Shown: positions 19,369-33,476 of the stretch, piece by piece
How the letters are laid out: every line of letters starts with the position of its first letter
Position numbering within the stretch: position 1 is the first letter of the stretch
Assembly: GCF_014646275.1 (NCBI RefSeq)
Contig: NZ_BMND01000003.1
Coordinates: forward strand, 1-64,000
Source of the DNA: Streptomyces kronopolitis
Lineage (GTDB): Bacteria; Actinomycetota; Actinomycetes; Streptomycetales; Streptomycetaceae
Direction of reading: 5' to 3'
Length of the DNA stretch: 64,000 nucleotides
Position numbers and translations under genes: made by a program
The notes under the pieces: model-generated
What the model was told of the DNA's origin: nothing
The model's database searches: none
What the model saw: the letters and a program-made list of their open reading frames with translations, nothing else

Positions 19369-20175
19369 TCAGTCGGCGGCGGCGCCCGGAGGGTCGGGCT
19401 GGCAGGTGGGGCACCAATAGGTGACACGTTCCTCGGCGGTGGGGTCCCGGTCGGCGCTCCGGACCGCCGTTCCGCAGCGCCGGCAGGGGCGGCCGGCCCG
19501 GCCGTAGACCCAGAGCCGGCGATCGGGGCGGGCGCTGGGTGTGGTGACGCGGGCGGGGCGCCGCTTGTTGGCCTCCAGCAGCTTCTTGGCGAGGGCGGGC
19601 ACGCGCTCGGGGCGGGGCAGCCGGCCGACCGGCAGCCAGGGGGAGGCGCGCAGCACGAAGCACAGCTCGCACTTGTAGACGTTGCCGATCCCGGCGAGAT
19701 TGCGCTGGTCGAGCAGGGCCTCGCCGAGCGGCCGTGCCGGGTCCGAGGACAGACGGCGCAGGGCCTCGGCGGGGTCCCAGTCGGGGCCGAGGAGATCGGG
19801 TCCCAGATGGCCGACGACCTGTGACTCCTCGGCGGTGCGCAGCAGGTCGAGGACGGGCAGGCGGTAGCCGACGGCGGTGTGTCCGGCGGTGCCGAGGATC
19901 GCCCGGATCTGGTGGGCGGGGCCGCCGCGCCAGCGCTCGGCCGGGGCGTAGATCTTCCATGCACCGTCCATCCGCAGATGGGAGTGGAGCGTGAGGCCGC
20001 CCTCGAAACGGGTGAGGAGATGCTTCCCGCGCGGGACCACCTCCAGCACCCGGCGACCGGTCAGATCCACCGTGGCGAGCCGCGGCACGCGCAGGTCGCA
20101 GCGGGTCAGCGGGTGGCCGGCCAGCGCCTCGTGCAGCCGCTGGGCCAGGCGCCAGACGGTGTCGCCTTCGGGCAT
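19369..20175 (-). CDS. Fpg/Nei family DNA glycosylase (endonuclease VIII type)
   Basis: The 268-residue base-excision repair enzyme begins MPEGDTVW. The N-terminal Pro and Glu form the catalytic pair, and MPEGD marks the Nei side of the family. The helix-two-turn-helix is at ~165-185 (ALLDQRNLAGIGNVYKCELC). A zinc finger ends the protein (CRRCGT ... WCPTC). It removes oxidised pyrimidines and cuts the strand. CATGAT lies 6 bases before the ATG with no ribosome site, suggesting a leaderless mRNA. It is followed 66 bases on by the convergent-free lhr stop, and both genes read on the minus strand. Confidence 0.9.
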   Translation of the reverse strand: MPEGDTVWRLAQRLHEALAGHPLTRCDLRVPRLATVDLTGRRVLEVVPRGKHLLTRFEGGLTLHSHLRMDGAWKIYAPAERWRGGPAHQIRAILGTAGHTAVGYRLPVLDLLRTAEESQVVGHLGPDLLGPDWDPAEALRRLSSDPARPLGEALLDQRNLAGIGNVYKCELCFVLRASPWLPVGRLPRPERVPALAKKLLEANKRRPARVTTPSARPDRRLWVYGRAGRPCRRCGTAVRSADRDPTAEERVTYWCPTCQPDPPGAAAD

Positions 20176-20241
20176 GCCCCCATCATGCCGGGAGGCGGCG
20201 TGCGCGGGCCGGGCGCGGACCGTATCGCGGCGCCGCGGACC

Positions 20242-25014
<4,773 letters not shown>

Positions 25015-25129
25015 GTTCCCCATCGTGCACCGGACCACTGACAACGAGGCCCCGCCCGCGCGCCCGCCCGGCCGCTCACATCGCGGACAGGCGGGACCGG
25101 CGGCCCAGGTCCGGACGCAGAATGGCCGC

Positions 25130-26095
25130 ATGGTCATGGCCGGTGGGGACGGTGCGGCCGGCGGCGAACCCGGCCTGGGCGTCACGCCGCGGGCGCGCGA
25201 GGAGTGGGCGCGGCACTGGCGCCACGCCGGGCTGCCCGGACTCGATCTGCTGCGCGCCCGCTACGTCCGGCACTCCTTCCCCCGCCACGCCCACGAGGGG
25301 TATGTCGTCTGCGCGGTCACCTCCGGGGTCGAGGAGGTGGGGCTCCGGCAGGGCACCGTCCGGGGCGGCCGCGGCGGCATCATCATGATCAACCCGGAGG
25401 TCGCGCACTCCGCGCGGGCCGGCGCCCCCGAGGGCTGGACCTACGCCACGCTCTACCCCTCCTCCGGGCTCGTCGCCGGCATCGCCGAGGAGATCACGGG
25501 GCTGCGCGGCACCCCGGGATTCGACCGGACGGTCGCCGAGGACCCGCACCTGGGCCACCTGATCACCGAGGTCCACCGGGCCGCCGAGGCCGGCGACGCG
25601 CTCGCCGCCGACAGCCTGCTGCGGCTCCTCGTGGCCCGGCTGCTGCGCCGCTACGGAGGCCCGCTCCCGTCGCGCACGCCCCGCAGCGCCGGCGCCCGCA
25701 CCGCCGCCCGCGCCCGGACCGTCCTGGAGGAGCGGATGGCCGCCCCACCCTCCCTGGAGCGGCTGGCCGAGGAGCTCGGTACCGGCCCGTTCGCGCTGCT
25801 GCGGGCCTTCCGGGACGCCTACGGGATGCCGCCGCACACCTGGCTCACCGACGCCCGGGTGCGCCGGGCCCGCCGCCTCCTCGAAGCCGGCAGCGCCCCC
25901 GCCGACGCGGCCGTCGCCGTCGGCTTCACCGACCAGCCCCACCTCAACCGCCACTTCACCCGCATCGTCGGCGTGCCCCCGGGCGCCTACCGCAGGGAGC
26001 GCGCGGCACAGCCGGGCGGCACACAGGCCGCCGACGACGGGCGGCTCACCCCGGGCGCAAGAACGTACAAGACGGCCGAGGGCACCGGCTCCTAA
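25130..26095 (+). CDS. AraC-family transcriptional regulator with N-terminal cupin sensor
   Basis: The 321-residue product has a cupin-like sensor at ~45-135 (HSFPRHAHEGYVVCAV, MINPEVAHSA). Two helix-turn-helix motifs lie at ~205-295 (SLERLAEELGTGPFALLRAF and VAVGFTDQPHLNRHFTRIVG). The gene ends just before azlC on the same strand, a very common pairing, so it probably senses branched-chain amino acids or analogues and controls export. It is divergent from lhr across ~115 bases. The start could be ATG 25130 or ATG 25136. Confidence 0.88.
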   Translation: MVMAGGDGAAGGEPGLGVTPRAREEWARHWRHAGLPGLDLLRARYVRHSFPRHAHEGYVVCAVTSGVEEVGLRQGTVRGGRGGIIMINPEVAHSARAGAPEGWTYATLYPSSGLVAGIAEEITGLRGTPGFDRTVAEDPHLGHLITEVHRAAEAGDALAADSLLRLLVARLLRRYGGPLPSRTPRSAGARTAARARTVLEERMAAPPSLERLAEELGTGPFALLRAFRDAYGMPPHTWLTDARVRRARRLLEAGSAPADAAVAVGFTDQPHLNRHFTRIVGVPPGAYRRERAAQPGGTQAADDGRLTPGARTYKTAEGTGS

Positions 26096-26105
26096 TGTCC
26101 GGGGC

Positions 26106-26951
26106 GTGCCAGAACAGACAGAGATACGCACCCCGGGGCGGGCAGCGCAGCCGCCGGGCGCGCCCGTGAAACCCGACTCCGCCGTCATCCGGGACGCGCT
26201 CGGCGTCGGCGTCGCCGTCGGCCTCTCCGGATTCGCCTTCGGCGTGACCTCGGCCGGCGCCGGGCTCGACCTGCTGCAGACCTGCGCGCTCAGCCTGCTG
26301 GTGTTCACCGGGGCGTCGCAGTTCGCCCTGGTCGGCGCGCTCGCGGCGGGCGGCAACCCGCTCACCGCCGCGGCCGGCGCCTTCTTCCTGGGCGCGCGCA
26401 ACGCCTTCTACGGGCTGCGGCTGTCCGCCGTCCTGGGCTACCGGACCGCGGTCAAACCCTTCGCCGCCCACTGGGTCATCGACGAGACCACCGCCGTCAC
26501 CCTGGCCCAGCCCGACCGGCGCACCGCCCGGCTGGGCTTCACGGTCACCGGGCTGACGCTGTACGTCCTGTGGAACCTCACCACCCTCCTCGGCGCCCTC
26601 GGGGCCGGAGCACTCGGCGACACCGACGCCTGGGGACTGGACGCGGCCGGCCCCGCGGTCTTCCTGGCACTGCTCGCGCCGAAGCTCACGACCGCCGTCG
26701 AGCGGAGCACGGCGGGCCTCGCCGTGGTGCTGGTCATGGTGACGCTCCCGCTGCTGCCCACCGGCGTCCCGGTGCTCCTCTCCGCGCTCGCCGCACCCGC
26801 CGTCCTCCTGGGGCAGGGGTGGCGCGGGCGCACGAGGGAGGCGGACGGGACGGAGCGCCCCGCTACCGGCCCGGACGGCACCGGGACGCCACCGCCCCTC
26901 CAGGACGGGGCCACGCCGACCGACCGCACCACCGGGGAGGACCGGGCATGA
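26106..26951 (+). CDS. azlC: AzlC-family branched-chain amino acid exporter, large subunit
   Basis: A 281-residue membrane protein with several hydrophobic segments between ~30 and 240. It shows the AzlC hallmarks (GFAFGVTSAGAG, FTGASQFALVGALAAGG, LGARNAFYGLRL). AzlC and AzlD together export branched-chain amino acids or azaleucine. The C-terminal ~45 residues are Pro/Gly/Asp-rich and probably disordered. GTG 26106 has TAATGT 7 bases upstream, fitting a leaderless start, though read-through from the araC gene is possible. The end overlaps azlD by ATGA. Confidence 0.88.
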   Translation: MPEQTEIRTPGRAAQPPGAPVKPDSAVIRDALGVGVAVGLSGFAFGVTSAGAGLDLLQTCALSLLVFTGASQFALVGALAAGGNPLTAAAGAFFLGARNAFYGLRLSAVLGYRTAVKPFAAHWVIDETTAVTLAQPDRRTARLGFTVTGLTLYVLWNLTTLLGALGAGALGDTDAWGLDAAGPAVFLALLAPKLTTAVERSTAGLAVVLVMVTLPLLPTGVPVLLSALAAPAVLLGQGWRGRTREADGTERPATGPDGTGTPPPLQDGATPTDRTTGEDRA

Positions 26952-27256
26952 ACGTCTGGATCGCGATCGCCGCCACCGCCGTCGGCTGCTACCTGGTCAA
27001 GTACCTCGGCCTGGCGGCGCCGGCCGGCGTACTGGAGCGCCCGCTCGTCAAACGGCTGGCCGCGCTGCTGCCGGTGGCCCTGCTGGCCGCGCTCACCGCC
27101 CAGCAGACCCTCAGCGACGGCCGGTATCCGGTGCTCGACGCCAGGGCCGCGGGGGTGGCCGCCGCGGCCCTGGCACTCGTCCTGCGGGCGCCGTTCCTCC
27201 TGGTCGTCGCGGGCGCCGTGGTGGTCACCGCCGGTGTGCGGGCCCTGGGAGGCTGA
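26948..27256 (+). CDS. azlD: AzlD-family small subunit of branched-chain amino acid exporter
   Basis: A 102-residue, four-helix membrane protein beginning MNVWIAIAATAVGCYLVKYL. It has the AzlD pattern of a helix, a basic loop (RPLVKRLAALLPVAL), then two alanine-rich helices. The ATG overlaps the azlC stop, so the two are made together as partner subunits. Confidence 0.88.
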   Translation: MNVWIAIAATAVGCYLVKYLGLAAPAGVLERPLVKRLAALLPVALLAALTAQQTLSDGRYPVLDARAAGVAAAALALVLRAPFLLVVAGAVVVTAGVRALGG

Positions 27257-27260
27257 GCGC

Positions 27261-28184
27261 TCAGCCCACGGGGCGGCCGTACGCCCGGAGGGTCAGCAGC
27301 GCCCTGAGCGTCACCATCGGGCGGCTCTCCAGCGCCGTCCCGGGGGCCCACACCCGCCAGTTGACCGGCCAGCCGCCGTCCTCCTCCTGGAGCGCGGCGA
27401 GGTGGTCCAGCGCCCGGTCCATCTCCTCGTCGGTGAACCAGCCCCGGGCCAGCGAACCGGGGGCGGCGGCGAAGTCGTACGCCAGGTGGTGCTCCCCGGG
27501 GGCGTACCCCGGGGACACCGGGACCTCGGCGGCCCGCGCCGGGTCGAGCAGGACCAGCTCCTGGTCCCGCACGAGCCGGCCGAGGCGCCGCGCCGCGGCG
27601 GCCGCGCGCGGCCGGTCGGGGGCGCCGTCCAGGAAGGCCAGCGCCGCCTCGACCTCGTACGGATGGGTCTCCTCCAGCGACTCCACGGCCGCCCAGCAGT
27701 AGTCCGTGGCCCGGAACAGCCAGGCGTGCCACACCTCGTTGCGGTGCAGCACCCCCACCACGGGGCCGGTGGCCAGCAGCGCGCTCGGCGGATCGTCGAC
27801 CACCGGGATCCAGGGCGCGGCCGGATAGCCGCGCTGCGAGGGGTCCAGCGCCGGCAGCGCGCCCTCGGGGGTGGAGATCTTCGTCAGATAGCGGCAGATC
27901 CGCTCGACCTGGCGGCCGTCGCAGCGGCCGATCAGATCGAGCACCTTCAGGGCGTGCGCGGTGTGCAGCGGCTGGCTGACCGGACCGCGGAGATCGGGCT
28001 CCAGGGCGTGACCGAATCCGTCGTCGTCGTTGCGGTACGCGGCGAGCGCGGTCTCGACCGAGTCGGGCCCGCCGCCGAGGAAGTGGTACTCGAAGAGCCG
28101 TTGCTCGAGCACCCGGGCGGTCAGCCAGATGAAGTGTTCGGCGCGCGCCAGAGGCGTCGAAGGGGGGCTTGCGTTGTCGGCCAT
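27261..28184 (-). CDS. Prenyltransferase/squalene-oxidase repeat (alpha-toroid) protein
   Basis: A 307-residue soluble protein with alpha-toroid style repeats, seen as DDDGFGHALEPDLRG and LQEEDGGWPVNWRVW. These resemble the QW-like turns of terpene cyclases and prenyltransferase beta subunits. The acidic DXDD motif of a protonating cyclase is not evident, so catalytic activity is uncertain. TACGGT lies 6 bases before ATG 28184 and there is no ribosome site, which suggests a leaderless transcript. It is convergent with azlD, only 4 bases apart. Confidence 0.75.
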   Translation of the reverse strand: MADNASPPSTPLARAEHFIWLTARVLEQRLFEYHFLGGGPDSVETALAAYRNDDDGFGHALEPDLRGPVSQPLHTAHALKVLDLIGRCDGRQVERICRYLTKISTPEGALPALDPSQRGYPAAPWIPVVDDPPSALLATGPVVGVLHRNEVWHAWLFRATDYCWAAVESLEETHPYEVEAALAFLDGAPDRPRAAAAARRLGRLVRDQELVLLDPARAAEVPVSPGYAPGEHHLAYDFAAAPGSLARGWFTDEEMDRALDHLAALQEEDGGWPVNWRVWAPGTALESRPMVTLRALLTLRAYGRPVG

Positions 28185-28523
28185 GGCCCGACCGTAAGGC
28201 GGAAAGCCCCTGTGGGTACCTGGTCGCGCACGGGTGCCCTCCCAGGGCGGACCCGGAAGGCATGCGGTTGACGTCCTTTGATGCCCTTCGCCGTCTCCGG
28301 GGGAGCGGCGGACGCCCAGGGGCGGGTCGGCCACGGTCCGGTCCCGGGAGCGGGCTCCCGAGCGGGCGGATACCGGGACGTCCCGCCCACCGATGACGCC
28401 CGGGGCCGCGCCGCCAGGGATGCTGGGTGCAGGCAGACGCGCGGCTCGCGCGGGGACCGGTACGCCCGCGCGGGGTGCGAGGGGATGGAAGATGCAGGTC
28501 AGAGCGGGTACGGAGCAGAATTC
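28185..28523. other. Divergent intergenic region with a 13-base repeat
   Basis: This 339-base gap lies between the prenyltransferase-fold gene (minus) and the DUF3046 gene (plus). It holds the minus-strand -10 (28191-28196). CATGCGGTTGACG occurs here at 28261-28273 and again at the start of the DUF3046 gene (28523-28535). No convincing gene, hairpin terminator or RNA was seen. Confidence 0.5.
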
Positions 28524-28718
28524 ATGCGGTTGACGATCTTCTGGGAGCGGATGGCGGAGCACTTCGGTGCCGGCTACGCCGACTCCTTCGCACGTGATCA
28601 TGTGATGTCCGGGCTCGGCGGCCGGACCGTGCACGAGGCGCTGGACGCGGGGTGGAGCGCCAAGGAGGTGTGGCGGGTGGTCTGCTCCGTGATGGACGTG
28701 CCGCCCGAGAGGCGCTGA
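28524..28718 (+). CDS. DUF3046 family small protein
   Basis: A 64-residue protein starting MRLTIFWERMAEHFG and containing SGLGGRTVHEALDAGWSAKE VWRVVC. This family is restricted to actinobacteria and is often found close upstream of recA, as here. It has no membrane segment or known motif. A role linked to recA is only suggested by position. AGCAGAATTC before the ATG is a weak ribosome site. Confidence 0.85.
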   Translation: MRLTIFWERMAEHFGAGYADSFARDHVMSGLGGRTVHEALDAGWSAKEVWRVVCSVMDVPPERR

Positions 28719-28847
28719 GCGGCGCCGCCGGCCAGCCGATTCCAGGGCCCTGACCTGGGAGGAAAGCGGACCGGCGGGCGGTTTTCGACGGCCGGATCAC
28801 ATGGGTCGGGGCGGGGGATGTCCCCGCGGTGCGCAACACTGGGCTCC

Positions 28848-30095
28848 GTGCCCGAGCCAGATGAGATCAGCAACGACGTCCCCCGCCCCGAGGGCCGGCC
28901 CGATACGCGGATGCCGCCCTGGCTGCCGCGCGCCATGGTGCTCGCGCTCGCCCTGGTGGCCTGCTTCCAGCTCGCCACCTGGGGGTTCCACCAGCTGATC
29001 ACCCTGCTGCTGAACGTGCTGATCGCGTTCTTCCTCGCGCTGGCCGTCGAACCGGCCGTCGACTGGATGGCGGCCCGGGGCATGCGGCGCGGGCTGGCCA
29101 CCGGCCTGGTCTTCCTGAGCATCCTCGTGGCCGCCGCCGGATTCTTCGCGCTCCTGGGCTCGATGCTCGCCGGGCAGATCACCACCATGGTGGAGGAGTT
29201 CCCGCAGTACCTGGACTCCCTCATCAGCTGGACCAACAACACCCTGCACACCCATCTGTCCCGGGTCGAGGTGCAGAACAACCTGCTCAAGTCCGACTGG
29301 CTGCAGAAGTACGTCCAGGACAGCGCCAACAACGTCCTCGCGGTCTCCGCGACGGTGCTGGGCAGCCTGTTCAACCTGCTGACCGTGGCCCTGTTCTCCT
29401 TCTACTTCGCAGCCGACGGCCCCCGGCTGCGCCGTGCGCTGTGCTCCGTGCTGCCGCCGCACCGCCAGGCGGAGGTACTGCGCGCCTGGGAGATCGCGGT
29501 CGCCAAGACCGGTGGCTACCTCTACTCCCGCGGGCTGATGGCGCTGATCTCCGGCGTCGCGCACTACGTCCTGCTGGAGGTCCTCGGTGTGCCGTACGCC
29601 CCGGCGCTGGCGATCTGGGTGGGGCTGGTCTCCCAGTTCATACCGACTATCGGCACCTACCTCGCGGGCGCCCTGCCCATCCTGATCGCGTTCACCGTCA
29701 ACCCCTGGTACGCGGTGTGGGTCTTCGGTTTCGTCGTGATCTACCAGCAGTTCGAGAACTACCTCCTGCAGCCGCGGATCACCGCCAGGACGGTGGACAT
29801 CCATCCCGCCGTCGCCTTCGGATCGGTCGTCGCCGGTACGGCCCTGATGGGGGCGGTGGGCGCGCTGATCGCCATCCCGGCGACGGCGACGCTGCAGGCC
29901 TTCCTCGGCGCCTACGTCAAGCGCTACGAGGTCACCGACGACCTGCGGGTCCTCGGCAGGCGCGGACGCGGCGCCAGGGCCCTGGCCCGGGTCCGGCGGA
30001 CCCTGCGCGCCGACCAGCCGTCGTCCCCGTTGGAGGACCGGGAGGCGGACGGGGACCCGGCGGCGCAGGGAGAGGGGCAGGGCGCCGTCCGCTGA
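28848..30095 (+). CDS. AI-2E family (PerM/YdiK-like) permease
   Basis: A 415-residue membrane protein with about eight hydrophobic segments. The first pair is at ~25-75; the family signatures VSQFIPTIGTYLAG and YQQFENYLLQPRIT lie near 260-310. Family members include AI-2 exporters and Na+/H+ antiporters, so the substrate cannot be assigned. The C-terminal ~80 residues are Arg-rich and cytoplasmic. GTG 28848 is preferred because AACACT sits 7 bases upstream; ATG 28818 is an alternative. Confidence 0.85.
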   Translation: MPEPDEISNDVPRPEGRPDTRMPPWLPRAMVLALALVACFQLATWGFHQLITLLLNVLIAFFLALAVEPAVDWMAARGMRRGLATGLVFLSILVAAAGFFALLGSMLAGQITTMVEEFPQYLDSLISWTNNTLHTHLSRVEVQNNLLKSDWLQKYVQDSANNVLAVSATVLGSLFNLLTVALFSFYFAADGPRLRRALCSVLPPHRQAEVLRAWEIAVAKTGGYLYSRGLMALISGVAHYVLLEVLGVPYAPALAIWVGLVSQFIPTIGTYLAGALPILIAFTVNPWYAVWVFGFVVIYQQFENYLLQPRITARTVDIHPAVAFGSVVAGTALMGAVGALIAIPATATLQAFLGAYVKRYEVTDDLRVLGRRGRGARALARVRRTLRADQPSSPLEDREADGDPAAQGEGQGAVR

Positions 30096-30193
30096 CGGCT
30101 CCGCCGCGCTCCGGTCCCCCGCACGCTCGGTGACCCGGCTCGGCCTTCGGTATCACGGGTCGGCGGTGCCGACGGCCGGGTGCGGGGTGTCGC

Positions 30194-30223
30194 TTGACAC
30201 CAAAATCGAACATCCATTCTCAT
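30194..30223 (+). promoter_or_regulatory. recA promoter with SOS (LexA) box
   Basis: TTGACA (30194-30199) is a perfect -35. GAACATCCATTC (30208-30219) fits the actinobacterial LexA box GAAC-N4-GTTC with one arm altered, as known from other Streptomyces recA genes. The box lies between the -35 and the likely -10 near 30217-30223, so LexA would block the promoter. Confidence 0.8.
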
Positions 30224-30358
30224 TGGAGGTCAGGCCTGTGTCCTCGGGTGTTCCGCGGAGTTATCCACAGGCCGGAGCCGGGTCCGGGCGCATTGTCAGT
30301 GGCAGGCGTTAGCGTCATGGACGTGAAGCGATCGACTCAAGCAAATCGGGTGGAACCC

Positions 30359-31480
<1,122 letters not shown>

Positions 31481-31486
31481 CCCGCC

Positions 31487-32146
31487 ATGACACGGCGAAC
31501 GGAATGGCCGGACAGCGGGGATCCCCCCGGTGGAGCTGCCGGCGACGCCGAGACCCGTAGCGGCCGAAGGGGCCGTCGTGGCCGTGAGGACAGCGGTGGT
31601 CCCTCCTCGTCGAGGGCCGAGTCGGGACCACCGCGTACGCCCGAGGAGCAGGCACGGGCCATCTGCCTGCGCCTGCTCACCGGAAGCCCGCGGACCCGCA
31701 AGCAGCTCGGGGACGCCCTGCACCAGCGGGGCATCCCCGAGGACGTCGCGGAAGAGGTGCTGTCCCGGTTCGAGGACGTCGGCCTGATCGACGACGCGGC
31801 CTTCGCCGATGCCTGGGTGGACTCCCGCCACCACGGGCGGGGCCTGGCCCGCCGCGCCCTGGCCCGCGAACTCCGCACCAAGGGGGTGGACTCCACCGTC
31901 ATCGAGGAGGCCGTCGGCCGCCTCGACTCCGAGCAGGAGGAGTCCACCGCTCGGGAGTTGGTCGACCGCAAGCTGCGGGCCACCAGGGGCCTGGACCGTG
32001 AGAAACGGATGCGCCGACTGGCCGGAATGCTGGCCCGCAAGGGCTATGGGGAGGGCCTCGCCTTCCGCGTCGTCAAGCAGGCCCTGGAAGAGGAAGGCGA
32101 GGACCCGGACCTCCTGGAGGAGCACGGCCTGCGCGCCAAGAGGTGA
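31487..32146 (+). CDS. recX: RecX, regulator of RecA
   Basis: A 219-residue protein that modulates RecA filaments by direct binding. After a disordered Gly/Arg/Ser-rich start (~50 residues), three RecX helical repeats follow (ICLRLLTGSPRTRKQLGDAL, DVGLIDDAAFADAWVDSR, DREKRMRRLAGMLARKGYG). It begins 6 bases after recA and is probably co-transcribed. The last ~8 codons lie in the first unit of a 20-bp tandem repeat, so the extreme C-terminus may vary. Confidence 0.93.
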   Translation: MTRRTEWPDSGDPPGGAAGDAETRSGRRGRRGREDSGGPSSSRAESGPPRTPEEQARAICLRLLTGSPRTRKQLGDALHQRGIPEDVAEEVLSRFEDVGLIDDAAFADAWVDSRHHGRGLARRALARELRTKGVDSTVIEEAVGRLDSEQEESTARELVDRKLRATRGLDREKRMRRLAGMLARKGYGEGLAFRVVKQALEEEGEDPDLLEEHGLRAKR

Positions 32147-32222
32147 TGGTGCGCGCCACGAGGTGACGGCGCGCACGACGAGGTGACGGTGTGCACCACG
32201 GGGTGCCGGTGCGCGCACCACG
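32121..32222 (+). repeat. 20-bp tandem repeat spanning the recX 3' end
   Basis: Five degenerate units of about 20 bases (starting at 32121, 32141, 32161, 32181, 32201) follow AGGTGACGGTGCGCGCCACG. The first is within recX codons and the others follow the stop. Confidence 0.75.
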
Positions 32223-32329
32223 AAAGGGGGAGGAGGGGCGGGGAGGGGGGAGGGGGAGGCCCCCACCGGACATCAGCCCCGCCTAACCTCGACTAACCCC
32301 ACCGCACCCCGACTAACCCCATCCAACTC

Positions 32330-32391
32330 ACCCTCACCCCACCCTCACCCCACCCTCACCCCACCCTCACCCCACCCTCACCCCACCCTCA
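32330..32391. repeat. 11-bp tandem repeat, five full copies plus a partial (G-rich on minus strand)
   Basis: ACCCTCACCCC is repeated exactly at 32330, 32341, 32352, 32363 and 32374, with a partial copy at 32385 that enters the end of the rhodanese gene. The minus strand reads GGGGTGAGGGT repeated, giving runs of 3-4 G every few bases. This can fold as a G-quadruplex in the rhodanese mRNA tail. Confidence 0.95.
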
Positions 32392-32772
32392 GCCCCCCTT
32401 CACCGCCAACCCCGCCGCGCGCCAGGCCTGGAAGCCGCCGGTGAGGTCGGTTGCGTGGGGGAGGCCCAGGTGGCGCAGGGAGAGGGCGGCGAGGCTGGAG
32501 GCGTAGCCCTCGTTGCAGATGACCACGACCGGCAGCTCGTGATGGATGGCCTCGGGGGCGCGGTGGGCGCCCGTCGGGTCGAGCCGCCATTCCAGTTCGT
32601 TGCGCTCGACGATCAGCGCGCCGGGAATGGTGCCGTCGCGCTCCCGCAGCTCGGCGTAGCGGATGTCCACCAGCAGTCCGCCGGCCTCCTGGATCGCGGC
32701 CGCCTCCCGGGGCCCGACCCGGTGGCCGAGTTCCCGCCGGGCCTGCGCCAGCAGCTCGTCGACCGCGCTCAT
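32389..32772 (-). CDS. Rhodanese-like sulfurtransferase
   Basis: A 127-residue single rhodanese domain. It has the family turn LLVDIRYAELRERDGTIPGA and the putative active-site loop VVICNEGYASS, with Cys as the persulfide carrier, ending DLTGGFQAWRAAGL. ATG 32772 overlaps the stop of the dioxygenase gene (ATGA) and has GAGGAG before it, so the two are coupled. The pairing suggests handling of sulfur or sulfite released from cysteine. The gene runs into an 11-bp G-rich tandem repeat at its stop codon. Confidence 0.88.
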   Translation of the reverse strand: MSAVDELLAQARRELGHRVGPREAAAIQEAGGLLVDIRYAELRERDGTIPGALIVERNELEWRLDPTGAHRAPEAIHHELPVVVICNEGYASSLAALSLRHLGLPHATDLTGGFQAWRAAGLAVKGG

Positions 32773-33311
32773 GTCCACTCCTCGGGCTGCTCGACCGCCT
32801 CGACCCGCAGTACCGCCCCGGTGCGGCTGTAGCGGCGCATCAGCGGCAGCGGCGGGTAGTAGGCGTGCACCGACACCGCATGGGTGTCGGGGGAGATGTT
32901 GAGCACCTGGTGCACATGGTGCGGGCCGAACGCCCGGCCGTCGCCGTCGCCCAGCCTGCGCTCCCGGTCCACGTCGTCGGCCAGCTCCAGCGTCTTCCAG
33001 CCCGCGGTGGGCAGCTCCGCGGCCAGCGACTGCTCCGTCAGCTCGCCGGAGGCGGCGGCGAAGGCGCCGTGCGAGCCGCCGTGGTCGTGCCAGCCGGTGC
33101 CGGTGCCGGGCGGCCAGCCGATCAGCCAGGCCTCGCTGCCGCCCGGCCCGTTCAGCCGGATCCAGGTACGGCCTTCGGGGTCGAGGGGGAGTGCGGCGAT
33201 GAGGTCCGGGTCCGCGGCGCTGCGGCGGACGAAGTCGAGGAGTTCGGCCGCGCTGGGCCCGCCGTCATGACCGGGGGCGTGCGGGCGTGCGGGGGTACGT
33301 ACGTCGGGCAC
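32769..33311 (-). CDS. Cysteine dioxygenase type I family protein
   Basis: A 180-residue cupin enzyme that should oxidise L-cysteine to cysteine sulfinate with non-heme iron. Cupin motif 1 is GTGWHDHGGSHGAF and motif 2 contains FGPHHVHQVLN, giving the three-His iron site. GTG 33311 has AGGACGG 6 bases upstream. It lies 78 bases after a Cys-rich leader peptide and overlaps the rhodanese gene, so it is the first enzyme of a cysteine-responsive operon. Some relatives use other thiols such as 3-mercaptopropionate. Confidence 0.88.
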   Translation of the reverse strand: MPDVRTPARPHAPGHDGGPSAAELLDFVRRSAADPDLIAALPLDPEGRTWIRLNGPGGSEAWLIGWPPGTGTGWHDHGGSHGAFAAASGELTEQSLAAELPTAGWKTLELADDVDRERRLGDGDGRAFGPHHVHQVLNISPDTHAVSVHAYYPPLPLMRRYSRTGAVLRVEAVEQPEEWT

Positions 33312-33389
33312 GGAAACCGTCCTGAGTGATCGCGAAGAGGCGCGGCCGCCGGAGGGGTGCGGGCGGTCGCGCGGGGGAGAAGAAGCGGA

Positions 33390-33476
33390 TCAACAGGAGG
33401 GGCGACACATGCAGCCCGCGTAGCGGACCAGGTCGAGATGGACCCTCCGCCAGAATCGCGAGCTGTGGTCAGTCAT
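33390..33476 (-). CDS. Cys-rich leader peptide of the cysteine dioxygenase operon
   Basis: A 28-residue ORF starting MTDHSSRFWRRVHLDLVRY and ending AGCMCRPSC, with three Cys in the last seven residues. It lies 78 bases before the cysteine dioxygenase start. Actinobacteria have similar leader peptides with terminal Cys clusters near sulfur genes, and in mycobacteria such ORFs act as cysteine-responsive attenuators. Its start codon overlaps the last codons of the upstream monooxygenase, and a promoter places transcription start on the ATG itself. Ribosome stalling at Cys codons when cysteine is low would be the switch; that step is inferred. Confidence 0.85.
   Translation of the reverse strand: MTDHSSRFWRRVHLDLVRYAGCMCRPSC

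Noticed and set aside
32147..32391. CRISPR array in the repeat-rich gap
   Set aside because: Units are 11 and 20 bases, directly adjacent with no spacers, and no cas genes are present.
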